Shown: piece after piece, positions 1 to 6,513 of the stretch
How positions within the stretch are numbered: position 1 is the stretch's first letter
How the letters are laid out: each line of letters begins with the position of its first letter
Source: Chloroflexota bacterium
GTDB lineage: Bacteria > Chloroflexota > Dehalococcoidia > SM23-28-2 > RBG-16-64-32
Reading direction: 5' to 3'
Assembly: GCA_005880055.1 (NCBI GenBank)
Contig: VBJS01000055.1
Span: 4,033-15,450, forward strand
Length of the DNA stretch: 11,418 bases
The notes under the pieces: model-generated
Told to the model about the DNA's origin: nothing
The model's database searches: none
What the model saw: the letters and a program-made list of their open reading frames with translations, nothing else
Position numbers and translations under genes: made by a program

Positions 1-2
1 TA

Positions 3-41
3 CCGGAGCCCGTCTCGCTGTACCGCGCCGTCCGCGACTGA
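3..41 (+). CDS. possible 3' end of an unidentified plus-strand gene (partial)
   Basis: Reading from base 3 on the plus strand gives PEPVSLYRAVRD followed by a TGA stop at 39-41. The stretch has no earlier stop and ends 17 nt before the stop codon of the convergent phosphatase gene, as expected for the tail of a real gene. A terminus of the type (E)PV-x-x-Y-R-x-V occurs at the ends of some adenylate/guanylate cyclase-like and regulatory proteins, but twelve residues cannot identify a family. The call rests only on an open frame reaching the window edge and on sensible spacing, so it is tentative. Confidence 0.3.
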   Translation, partial: PEPVSLYRAVRD

Positions 42-58
42 TCGCCGCTTTTGATTGC

Positions 59-886
59 TCAGCGCCAGGGATAGCTGCGTACTACGTCTGATAACTGGCG
101 AACGGGTTCCGCCGCGCCTGCTATCAGTCCCTCGCTGTAAATGCTGATTTCGCCGCCATCGCGATCGACGATCTCGCCGCTCCCTTCGCGGACCTGCACG
201 ATGCCTGCAGCGATGTCCCACGGGAAGACGCAATGGTGCACGTAAAGGTCGAAGCGCCCGCTGGCCGCATAGGCCAGGCCGAGCGCCGCCGACCCGATGT
301 TCTGCAGCATCTGAACGGCGGGCCAGAGCCCGGACAGCATCGAAAGCATGCTGCCCGCCCGCACAGGGTCATATCCGAGGCCAAAGCCGGAGAGCGATTC
401 ATTAAGCGCCGCAACCTTCGAGACCCGAGCGGGCACTCCGTTCACAAGCAGGCCGCGCGTCTCCTCGGCGACGAACTCGTCGCCGGTCACGATATGCTGG
501 GTGAGCCCAAGGACGGGCCGGCCATCGTGGCAGAGCGCGATATTGAACGCGAACGTGGGGATGCCGCGCGAGAAGTTGCCGGTGCCGTCCAGCGGGTCGA
601 TCACCCACAGCCACCCCTTGTCCCAGCCCTCCACGACCGGCGATGTCTCCTCTGACAGCACCCGCATGCCCGGATATTCGCCGGCCAGCAGGCCGATGAC
701 GGCGCGTTCGCACGCCAGGTCGGTGTCTGTCACGTAGTTGCCAGGGCTCTTCGCGATGCGCTCTATCGGGTTGCCGGCGTCCGGCGCCTGGAAGCGCGGC
801 AGGATGATCTCGCGAGCGACCGCCGCAGCCTCGCGCGCTATGTCGGTCGCGCTTTTGCCCGATGGGGCGGCTGGTAGACGAGTCAC
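59..886 (-). CDS. inositol monophosphatase family protein
   Basis: A Mg2+-dependent, Li+-sensitive-type phosphomonoesterase of the IMPase/FIG superfamily (275 aa, the usual length). It probably dephosphorylates myo-inositol 1-phosphate or a related sugar or nucleotide phosphate in the cytoplasm; the substrate cannot be told from sequence. The metal-binding signature is intact: SEE at residues 78-80, the core motif WVIDPLDGTGNF at 94-105 with D97, D100 and T102, and the C-terminal PWDIAAG at 222-228 with D224. Further family landmarks are YVTDTDLACE (51-60) and GSAALGLAYAASGRFD (198-213). The start is GTG at 886, 9 nt after the argS stop. No good ribosome-binding site is visible there, which suggests translation coupled to argS. 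It is the last gene of the minus-strand run and converges on a plus-strand gene end at base 41. SuhB, HisN-type or CysQ-like activity is possible. Confidence 0.93.
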   Translation of the reverse strand: MTRLPAAPSGKSATDIAREAAAVAREIILPRFQAPDAGNPIERIAKSPGNYVTDTDLACERAVIGLLAGEYPGMRVLSEETSPVVEGWDKGWLWVIDPLDGTGNFSRGIPTFAFNIALCHDGRPVLGLTQHIVTGDEFVAEETRGLLVNGVPARVSKVAALNESLSGFGLGYDPVRAGSMLSMLSGLWPAVQMLQNIGSAALGLAYAASGRFDLYVHHCVFPWDIAAGIVQVREGSGEIVDRDGGEISIYSEGLIAGAAEPVRQLSDVVRSYPWR

Positions 887-895
887 GCCATGGCT

Positions 896-2563
896 TTACA
901 TGCGCTCGGGCGCGGTCATGCCCATCAGGTCCAAGGCCCGCGCGAGCGTTATCTTCGCGGCCGAGACGAGCTTCAGGCGCGCCTTTGAAAGCGCTTCGTC
1001 GTCTGATAGCACGCGGCACTTCTCGTAGAAGTCGTGGAAGGCGGTGGCCAGTTCCAGCGCGTAGTACGGGAGGGCGTGCGGCTCCAGGCTCAACGCCATG
1101 CTCTCCACTAGCTCCGGGAGGCGCAGCATCTTGCGGATGAGCGCCAGCTCTGCCTCGTGCGTTAGCAGACTCACGTCCCCGCTCGAATAATCGATAATGC
1201 GTTCCCCTGCCTGGATGAGAATGCCGGCGATTCGGGCGTGAGCATACTGGACGTAATAGACCGGATTTTCGGCGCTCTGCCGCTTGGCGAGGTCAAGATC
1301 GAACTCCATGTGCGAATCAGCCGAGCGTGAGACGAAGTTGTAGCGCGCGGCGTCCGCGCCCACCTCATCGGTCACCTCGCGCAGAGTGATGAACTCGCCG
1401 GTGCGCTTCCCGAGACCCACCACTTCGTTGCCCCGCTTCAAGGTGCCGAGCTGGTAGACAATTATCGCCAGGCGGGAGGGGTCAATGCCCAGCGCAGAGG
1501 CGGCTGCTTTCATGCGCGGCACGTGGCCCTGGTGGTCCGCGCCCGAGACGTCGATCACCCGTTCGAAACCGCGCAGCACGAATTTGTCATAGTGGTACGC
1601 GATGTCAGAGGCGAAGTAGGTGGGCGCGCCGTTGGACCGCACCAGGACGTTTTCCTTCTCCTCGCCGACGGCTGTGGAGACGAACCAGGTGGCGCCCTCT
1701 TTCTGCGCTACAAAGCCGCGCTCCCGCAGCACGGTCATCGCCTTTTCGTAAGTCCCGCCGGCATACAGAGAACGCTCCGAGAACCAGTTATCGTAGCGAA
1801 CGCCGATGCTCTCGAGGTCGGCCCGTATACCGTCCAAAATCATCTGGATTCCGAGGTCGTGCACCTCTTGCGGGTAGGCCTCTTCTTCCGGGCGCAGAAG
1901 CGAATCGCCTCGCTCTTCCTTCAGCCGGCGGGCGAGATCGATCATGTACTCACCGGGGTAGCCTCCCTCGGGAACGGGAGCGTCGCGGCCAAATAGTTGC
2001 TGGTAGCGCGCGTAGAGCGTCGCAGCGAAGGTTTCCGTTTGAGTTCCGGCGTCGTTTACCAGGTACTCCCGCTGCACCTCGTAGCCGGCCGCTGACAGCA
2101 CGCGGGCGAGGGTATCACCCAGGGCCAGCCCGCGTCCGTTGCCAATATGGATGGGGCCCACCGGGTTCGCCGAGACGAACTCTACCTGCAGCGAACGCCC
2201 CTCCCCCAGGTTCATGCTCCCAAACGAGGCGCCTTCCTGGATGATGGTGTCCACTTGTAGCGCCAACCAGACAGGCGAAAGGTGGATGTTTATGAAACCG
2301 GGCGGCGAAACTTCAACCTGCGCCACCACAGTACTTTCCGCCAGCGAACGCGCCTGGGATGCGATGGCGTTTGCGATCTCAAGCGGGCTCATCCGGGCGG
2401 CACGCGCCATCCGGAGGGGAAGGCTGGAGGCGTAATCGCCGTGGTCGGGACGCTGCGGCCGCTCGATTGGCGCCTCAGGCACCGGCAGCGGCGGCAGCTC
2501 GCCCGCGTGCTGAGCAGCCCGGACGCTACCAAGGATGAGCGCTTCGATCTCGTGCTTGATCAC
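896..2563 (-). CDS. argS: arginyl-tRNA synthetase
   Basis: Class I aminoacyl-tRNA synthetase that charges tRNA-Arg with arginine in the cytosol (555 aa, normal for bacterial ArgRS). The N-terminal Add-1 domain covers about residues 1-100, with the conserved DHGDYA at 40-45. The catalytic Rossmann core follows: VEFVSANPVGPIHIGNGRG (127-145) carries the HIGH-like signature as HIGN at 139-142, then YLVNDAG at 167-173. The KMSKS region is the degenerate form typical of many ArgRS (VGLGKRTGEFITL, 382-394). GADAARYNF (402-410), SADSHMEFD (414-422) and the DALR-type anticodon-binding domain beginning YYVQYAHARI (436-445) complete it. The start is GTG at 2563; a GAGG 13 nt upstream is a weak Shine-Dalgarno match. 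A 126-nt gap separates it from recG upstream, and the phosphatase gene follows after 9 nt, so those two are probably co-transcribed. Confidence 0.98.
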   Translation of the reverse strand: MIKHEIEALILGSVRAAQHAGELPPLPVPEAPIERPQRPDHGDYASSLPLRMARAARMSPLEIANAIASQARSLAESTVVAQVEVSPPGFINIHLSPVWLALQVDTIIQEGASFGSMNLGEGRSLQVEFVSANPVGPIHIGNGRGLALGDTLARVLSAAGYEVQREYLVNDAGTQTETFAATLYARYQQLFGRDAPVPEGGYPGEYMIDLARRLKEERGDSLLRPEEEAYPQEVHDLGIQMILDGIRADLESIGVRYDNWFSERSLYAGGTYEKAMTVLRERGFVAQKEGATWFVSTAVGEEKENVLVRSNGAPTYFASDIAYHYDKFVLRGFERVIDVSGADHQGHVPRMKAAASALGIDPSRLAIIVYQLGTLKRGNEVVGLGKRTGEFITLREVTDEVGADAARYNFVSRSADSHMEFDLDLAKRQSAENPVYYVQYAHARIAGILIQAGERIIDYSSGDVSLLTHEAELALIRKMLRLPELVESMALSLEPHALPYYALELATAFHDFYEKCRVLSDDEALSKARLKLVSAAKITLARALDLMGMTAPERM

Positions 2564-2585
2564 AGTGGTTCACGAACCTCATGAC

Positions 2586-2605
2586 ACCGCCAGTGAAGCG
2601 GCGGT
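2586..2605 (-). other. stem-loop in the argS leader
   Basis: ACCGCC at 2586-2591 pairs with GGCGGT at 2600-2605 around an 8-nt loop. It lies in the recG-argS gap, 23 nt upstream of the argS GTG. No U-tract follows on the minus strand, so it is not a classical terminator. It could fold in the argS leader, but no T-box landmarks (specifier loop, UGGN antiterminator) fit in so short a stretch. Confidence 0.35.
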
Positions 2606-2616
2606 CACACGCGCTG

Positions 2617-2622
2617 ATTCTA
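2617..2622 (-). promoter_or_regulatory. possible -10 element for argS
   Basis: On the minus strand bases 2622-2617 read TAGAAT, a five-of-six match to the sigma-70 -10 consensus, about 54 nt upstream of the argS start. No good -35 hexamer sits 16-18 nt further upstream. Because recG and argS are 126 nt apart, an internal promoter is reasonable, but a single hexamer is weak evidence. Confidence 0.25.
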
Positions 2623-2689
2623 GCGCACGGGCTCTAGTGCGGCTACGCGGGCGAGCCGTCGCACGGACGCTGCGGAGGGCGTAACGTTC

Positions 2690-5167
2690 TCAAGATGCCT
2701 CGGCGGTAATGCGGCCCCAGAGCTCCTCCATCCGCTCGCGCAAGAGCGCGTGCTCCGGCCGGGCCAACTCCGGGTCTTCCTCAAGCAGGCGCGTCGCCTC
2801 GCCGCGCGCCTCTTCGATCAGTTTCACGTCGGTCAGCTCAGCCACTCGGAGGTCGGGCACGCCGGACTGGCGGGTGCCGAAGTACTCGCCGGGCCCGCGC
2901 AGGCGCAGGTCCTCCTCGGCGAGCTTGAACCCGTCGTTCACAGTCTCCATGATCTGCAGGCGCTCTAGGGCGTCCGGCGATGTGTTATCGGAGAGGAGGA
3001 AACAGTAGGCTTGCTCGGAGCTCCGCCGCACACGGCCGCGGAACTGGTGCAACTGTGCGAGCCCGAACCGGTCGGCGCCCTCAATGAGGATCACTGTGGC
3101 GTTCGGCACATCGATACCGACTTCTACCACTGCCGTGGAAACGAGGACGTTCAACTGCCCGTCGCGGAAGGCGCGCATGACCTCCTCTTTCTCAGAGGAC
3201 GGCATGCGCCCGTGGAGCAGCCCGAGCTGCAGATCCGGGAATACGTCCTTCGAGAGATGGTGGTATTCCTGCACCGCCGCACGGGCGGCTACCGCCTCGG
3301 AAGCCTCCACCAGCGGGAAGATGATGTAGGCCTGACGGCCTTCGGCGACCTTCCGGCGCAGGAAGTTGTACGCGTGGTCGCGTTGTTGGGGGCTGACGCG
3401 CCAGGTCTTGACCGGCGGCCGCCCCGGCGGCATCTCGTCGAGGACCGTGATATCCAGGTCACCATAGACGGTGAGGGACAGCGTGCGGGGGATCGGCGTC
3501 GCGGTCATGATCAGGACATGGGCGCTCTGTCCCTTCTCTCGTAGCGCCGCCCGCTGCTCCACGCCAAAGCGGTGCTGCTCGTCCACGATGACCAGGCCAA
3601 GGCGTTCGAAACTAACGGCTTCCTGTATAAGTGCCTGAGTACCGACAGCGATGTCGACTTCCCCGCGGTTAATCGCCTGCTGTGCCGCGGTCTTCTCGGC
3701 GGCGCTCAGACTGCCGGTCAGGAGCGCGAGCCGCAGCGGGCGTTCCAGGTATGGTGGTTCCATTACCACGAAACCCTCGCCGCCTTGCTGAAACCAAGCA
3801 CCTTCGGGAACGCCGTTTCCTGGCGACTGGCCGAGAAGCGTCGTCAGCGTGCGGAAGTGCTGTTCGGCGAGAATCTCGGTGGGCGCCATGATTGCGCCCT
3901 GGCGGCCGGCGCCGGCCGCGGCGAGCAGTGCAGCAAGGGCCACAACCGTCTTACCGGAGCCAACATCGCCCTCCAGGAGGCGGTTGGCGGGCACCCGGCC
4001 GGCGATGTCCGAAAGCACCTCTTCCAGCGCCCTTGACTGCGCCGAAGTCAACTTGAACGGCAACGACTGCAGGAAGCCGTCCAGCACTGGTGCGGGTAGG
4101 GAGAGGCTCGGCGCATTGCCGAACGCCTGCCGCTCACGGCGACGCGTTACCTCTCCGAGCTCAATGTGGAGCAACTCCTCGAAAGCAAAGCGGCGCCGAG
4201 CCTCGTCAGCCTGCTCCGGGCCATCCGGAACGTGTATCTTCCGCAGGGCTTCCGGTACGCCCATCAATCTGTGCCGCGCCCGTACCGCTTCGGGCAGCGT
4301 CTCCGCCACCTTGCCGGCGAAAACATCGACCACCTCCCGGATCCAGCCGCGAATCGGCCGCTGCTCCACTCCTCCCGTTAAGCCGTAGACCGGAACAAGC
4401 CGGCGGGTATGCAGCGACTCCTCTTCCAGCGTCTCCACCTCCGGGTTTTCCATCTGCAGACGGTTGCGGTAGGCGCTCACCTTGCCGCTGAGCGCCACGC
4501 GCATGCGCGGCCGGAGGCGCTTGGCCATCCACTCGCCCGACCACCAGAGCACGCGCATGTTCCCGGTCTTATCGCCGACTATCGCTTCGCTGACCTTTCT
4601 TCGGCCGATGATGCCTGGGTTGATCGCCCAAATATCGGCGATGACGGTCTGTTCCTCGCCAAGCGTGAGTTCGCCGATCGGCTTCGTCTCTGAGTAGTCG
4701 TGGTACCGCCTGGGGAAGTGGAAGAGGAAGTCGCGCAGGGTATGGATGCCCAGCTCCCGAAGCCTCGCTTGCGTAGCCCGGCTGATGCCCTTGAGCGCGG
4801 AGGGCGGCGAATCCAGGGTGCCACCCACGAGCGTGGCACCCGGACGCGGCTCGGTGCTCGTCCGCGCCCGTCCTGGCGGGGACGCGTCATTCCTGGATAT
4901 CACGTTGAGCGGCGGACGCGGGGTCGCCGTCGCAGGGGTAACGGCATCGGCAGCCTTGAGGAGTTCGTCGATAACGCGACGGCGCTGGAGCGGGTGGAGG
5001 CTGCGATAGCCGCCCGGAGGCAACGAATCCAGGACATGCCGGAACCGCTCGCGTTCAGGCAGGCGCCTCAGATAAGCATCGAGACCGCCGACGACGGCGT
5101 TATCGGAGAACTTCTTCTTCCGTTCGAGGTCGAGGACCTTGCTCAGCCCTTCCACGCTCGTGGTCAA
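2690..5167 (-). CDS. recG: ATP-dependent DNA helicase RecG
   Basis: Superfamily 2 helicase that remodels stalled replication forks and branch-migrates Holliday junctions (825 aa from this start; E. coli RecG is about 690). Residues 1-71 form an N-terminal extension, joined by an Ala/Pro/Thr-rich linker (about 72-121) to the usual start of RecG (LKGISRATQARLRELGI, near 125-141). The OB-fold wedge domain follows at roughly 150-300. Helicase motifs are clear: GDVGSGKT (400-407), APTEILAEQH (about 428-437), DEQH (529-532), TATP (555-558) and QFRGRVRR (708-715). About 30 extra residues lie between motif Ia and LLTGS (about 448-478). Motif VI has Arg at 714 where RecG normally has Gly. The frame is open upstream to 5254, but that would overlap degV by 83 bp. 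I prefer TTG at 5167, 4 nt after the degV stop, with GGAGGAGG 12 nt upstream inside degV; GTG at 5155 is the alternative. Confidence 0.97.
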   Translation of the reverse strand: MTTSVEGLSKVLDLERKKKFSDNAVVGGLDAYLRRLPERERFRHVLDSLPPGGYRSLHPLQRRRVIDELLKAADAVTPATATPRPPLNVISRNDASPPGRARTSTEPRPGATLVGGTLDSPPSALKGISRATQARLRELGIHTLRDFLFHFPRRYHDYSETKPIGELTLGEEQTVIADIWAINPGIIGRRKVSEAIVGDKTGNMRVLWWSGEWMAKRLRPRMRVALSGKVSAYRNRLQMENPEVETLEEESLHTRRLVPVYGLTGGVEQRPIRGWIREVVDVFAGKVAETLPEAVRARHRLMGVPEALRKIHVPDGPEQADEARRRFAFEELLHIELGEVTRRRERQAFGNAPSLSLPAPVLDGFLQSLPFKLTSAQSRALEEVLSDIAGRVPANRLLEGDVGSGKTVVALAALLAAAGAGRQGAIMAPTEILAEQHFRTLTTLLGQSPGNGVPEGAWFQQGGEGFVVMEPPYLERPLRLALLTGSLSAAEKTAAQQAINRGEVDIAVGTQALIQEAVSFERLGLVIVDEQHRFGVEQRAALREKGQSAHVLIMTATPIPRTLSLTVYGDLDITVLDEMPPGRPPVKTWRVSPQQRDHAYNFLRRKVAEGRQAYIIFPLVEASEAVAARAAVQEYHHLSKDVFPDLQLGLLHGRMPSSEKEEVMRAFRDGQLNVLVSTAVVEVGIDVPNATVILIEGADRFGLAQLHQFRGRVRRSSEQAYCFLLSDNTSPDALERLQIMETVNDGFKLAEEDLRLRGPGEYFGTRQSGVPDLRVAELTDVKLIEEARGEATRLLEEDPELARPEHALLRERMEELWGRITAEAS

Positions 5168-5171
5168 GCGG

Positions 5172-6014
5172 CTATTGTTCCTCCTCCAGCACCCCGACCC
5201 CGATGACGCCCGGGCCGGCATGCACCCCAATAACGGGCCCCAGGCGCTGGACATGCACGGTTACTCCGTTCAGGGCGCCCTCCAACCGGCGCTTGAGGTC
5301 TTCCGCCTCCTGCGCGTTTGTGGAGTAACCGATCGCCGCCTCCTTCACACGATACGACGTTACGATCTGGAAGATGCGGTCCAGAGCATGTGATTTCGTG
5401 CGTATTCGCTCTTCAGGATGCACCTCGCCGTCGCGAATGGACAAGAGCGGTTTGACACGGAGCACGGCGCCGAGATAGGCGCGGGCACGCCCGATGCGGC
5501 CGCCTCGTCGCAAGTACTCGAGCGTATCGAGCACTACGATGATACGGACGCGCGGCACCATTCCCTCTACAAGCTCCCGGATTGCGTCTATGCCGGCGCC
5601 GTCAGCAGCCGCGCGAGCGGCGGCGGCGGCGAGAAACGTGAGGCCGAAGGAGACCGACTGCGAGTCCAGCACCTCGATGCGCGCGCCTTCATCGGAAAGC
5701 TGACGAGCGGCCTGGCAGGCGTTGCTGTAGGTCGCTGAGAGCTTGGAAGAGATGTGAATGGAGACGATCTCGTCCGCTTCCTTGAGGAGCGGCCGGTAGA
5801 CAGAGAGGAAGTCGCCGACGGAAGGTGCGGAGGTGGTGGGGAGGGCCCTGGAGCGCACGAGCTTCTCGTAGAAGAGGTCGTGCGTTATGTCGATGCCCTC
5901 CCGGAAGGCTTCGTCGCCGAAGATGACGCTGAGCGGGACGACCGAAATGCCAAGCCCGTGGGCGATGCTGGGCGGAATGTCGGACGTGCTATCGGTAACG
6001 ATGCGAACGGCCAA
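5172..6014 (-). CDS. DegV family fatty-acid-binding protein
   Basis: Member of the DegV/FakB family (280 aa, the usual length), whose characterised members bind a fatty acid and present it to the kinase FakA for phosphorylation. Landmarks: IVTDSTSDIP (5-14) in the N-terminal alpha/beta domain, TTSAPSVGDF (60-69) with the Thr/Ser that hold the carboxylate in FakB proteins, HISSKLSATYSNA (87-99), where the family's usual SGT reads SAT, LDSQSVSFG (116-124), GGRIGRA (171-177), VKPLLSIRDGEV (187-198), and the C-terminal GVHAGPGVIGVG (263-274) with its conserved His. The start is TTG at 6014, well supported by AAGGAG 5 nt upstream. Its last codons hold the recG ribosome-binding site. No fakA-like DAK kinase gene lies in the window, so the partner and ligand are unknown. 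Confidence 0.95.
   Translation of the reverse strand: MAVRIVTDSTSDIPPSIAHGLGISVVPLSVIFGDEAFREGIDITHDLFYEKLVRSRALPTTSAPSVGDFLSVYRPLLKEADEIVSIHISSKLSATYSNACQAARQLSDEGARIEVLDSQSVSFGLTFLAAAAARAAADGAGIDAIRELVEGMVPRVRIIVVLDTLEYLRRGGRIGRARAYLGAVLRVKPLLSIRDGEVHPEERIRTKSHALDRIFQIVTSYRVKEAAIGYSTNAQEAEDLKRRLEGALNGVTVHVQRLGPVIGVHAGPGVIGVGVLEEEQ
5180..5187 (-). promoter_or_regulatory. ribosome-binding site of recG inside the end of degV
   Basis: On the minus strand bases 5187-5180 read GGAGGAGG, a strong Shine-Dalgarno sequence formed by the final Glu codons of degV. It lies 12 nt before the TTG at 5167. The arrangement argues for a recG start just after the degV stop and for translational coupling, although the spacing is longer than the usual 5-9 nt. 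Confidence 0.55.
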
Positions 6015-6019
6015 GCTGG

Positions 6020-6025
6020 CTCCTT
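6020..6025 (-). promoter_or_regulatory. ribosome-binding site fixing the TTG start of degV
   Basis: On the minus strand bases 6025-6020 read AAGGAG, with 5 nt between it and TTG at 6014. The TTG codon also gives the family-typical N-terminus (MAVRIVTDST), so this site decides the start. Confidence 0.8.
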
Positions 6026-6032
6026 ACGGGCC

Positions 6033-6038
6033 AGTATA
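6033..6038 (-). promoter_or_regulatory. possible -10 element for degV-recG
   Basis: On the minus strand bases 6038-6033 read TATACT, a five-of-six match to the -10 consensus, 18 nt upstream of the degV start. The hexamer 17 nt further upstream (TGTCAC) is a poor -35. If used, the leader would be only about a dozen nucleotides and would begin at the Shine-Dalgarno sequence. Confidence 0.3.
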
Positions 6039-6039
6039 C

Positions 6040-6074
6040 AGGTGACTGGGGGGAGGTGACAGGTGTTAGGTCAC
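6040..6074. repeat. short direct and inverted repeats upstream of degV
   Basis: AGGTGAC occurs at 6040-6046 and again at 6054-6060, 14 nt apart. The second copy runs into AGGTGTTAGGT (6061-6071). GTGAC (6056-6060) and GTCAC (6070-6074) form a small inverted repeat around the nine bases AGGTGTTAG. A closely similar core recurs at 6457-6467 in the next gap, which suggests a dispersed intergenic repeat. Confidence 0.55.
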
Positions 6075-6129
6075 AGATGCGAGGCGCTGCGGCCGGAGGT
6101 GTTCTATCGTCTCTGTCAAATGCCGCATA

Positions 6130-6148
6130 CCGGTCGTCAGGCGACCGG
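6130..6148 (-). terminator. GC-rich hairpin at the stop codon of the RAM-domain gene
   Basis: CCGGTCG (6130-6136) and CGACCGG (6142-6148) are perfect 7-bp arms around a 5-nt loop that includes the TGA stop of the RAM-domain gene. On the minus-strand transcript the hairpin is followed by a mixed sequence with no U-tract. It may be a weak or attenuating terminator, or an RNA 3'-end stabiliser, rather than a classical intrinsic terminator. Confidence 0.35.
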
Positions 6149-6385
6149 CTTGCCGCCGACGCAGGTGATGGTGCGCAGGACGCCGTCGATCTCCTGGATT
6201 CGGTCCGTGACCGAGGCCATCAGCGTTTCTAAGTCGGACGTCTCGACGGCGGCGATGAGGTCGAAGGGCCCGGTAACGACGTCGGCGGAGAGGAGGGTTC
6301 CGCGAGGCAGTTCGAGGGCGTGAACGGCGGAAGCGATGGCGCCGGCCTTGCCCATGCGGGCTTCGACGAGGATGTACGCTTTCAT
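6137..6385 (-). CDS. stand-alone Lrp/AsnC ligand-binding (RAM) domain protein
   Basis: A small protein (82 aa) consisting only of the regulation-of-amino-acid-metabolism domain of Lrp/AsnC regulators, with no DNA-binding helix-turn-helix. The fold is recognisable from MKAYILVEAR (1-10), the central VVTGPFDLIAAVE (36-48) and the C-terminal IDGVLRTIT (66-74), the usual RAM pattern. Such proteins form dimers and higher oligomers and bind small ligands, often amino acids. They may act as sensors or partner full-length Lrp proteins; the ligand here is unknown. ATG at 6385 gives the family N-terminus and is preferred over the in-frame ATG at 6415, which would add ten polar residues and falls within a probable -10 element. 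Neither start has a good ribosome-binding site. It lies 102 nt after the zinc-ribbon gene and 122 nt before degV. Confidence 0.88.
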   Translation of the reverse strand: MKAYILVEARMGKAGAIASAVHALELPRGTLLSADVVTGPFDLIAAVETSDLETLMASVTDRIQEIDGVLRTITCVGGKPVA

Positions 6386-6413
6386 GCGGGTGTCAGTGTG
6401 GGTTTCGCCTCGC

Positions 6414-6422
6414 ATTATGCCA
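6414..6422 (-). promoter_or_regulatory. possible extended -10 promoter for the RAM-domain gene
   Basis: On the minus strand bases 6422-6414 read TGG then CATAAT, an extended -10 arrangement (TGn plus a five-of-six hexamer). The predicted transcript start near 6408 leaves about 23 nt of leader before ATG 6385. No convincing -35 is present, which is tolerated by extended -10 promoters. Confidence 0.35.
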
Positions 6423-6443
6423 CGGTGAGGGTCCGAAAAGGCG

Positions 6444-6475
6444 GGTGTTAGGGGCCAGGTGTTAGGTGGTGGCCC
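6444..6475. repeat. tandem GGTGTTAGG repeat with flanking inverted repeat
   Basis: GGTGTTAGG occurs at 6444-6452 and 6458-6466, a 14-nt period. The second copy lies in the loop between GGGCCA (6452-6457) and TGGCCC (6470-6475), a perfect 6-bp inverted repeat. The same core is found in the next gap at 6061-6071, also between short inverted arms. Confidence 0.6.
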
Positions 6476-6478
6476 AGC

Positions 6479-6513
6479 AGACGGAGTCTAGCCGGCAGCC
6501 TTCGTCTCCGTCT
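6479..6513 (-). other. inverted repeat spanning the 3' end of the zinc-ribbon gene
   Basis: AGACGGAG (6479-6486) and CTCCGTCT (6506-6513) are perfect 8-bp arms with a 19-nt spacer that includes the TAG stop (6488-6490). On the minus strand this could form a 3'-end stem-loop for the zinc-ribbon transcript. No U-tract follows. Confidence 0.35.

Noticed and set aside
402..1019. 205-residue minus-strand frame overlapping the phosphatase and argS
   Set aside because: It overlaps two well-identified genes in another frame and is strongly Arg-rich, typical of a shadow frame.
2564..2689. T-box or other riboswitch upstream of argS
   Set aside because: The 126-nt gap has one short hairpin but none of the conserved T-box landmarks and no terminator.
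3011..3544. 177-residue plus-strand open frame inside recG
   Set aside because: It lies opposite the intact helicase motifs of recG and has no recognisable family or ribosome-binding site.
5168..5254. Upstream extension of recG to 5254
   Set aside because: It would overlap degV by 83 bp and adds a sequence unlike RecG N-termini. TTG at 5167, just after the degV stop, is the better start.
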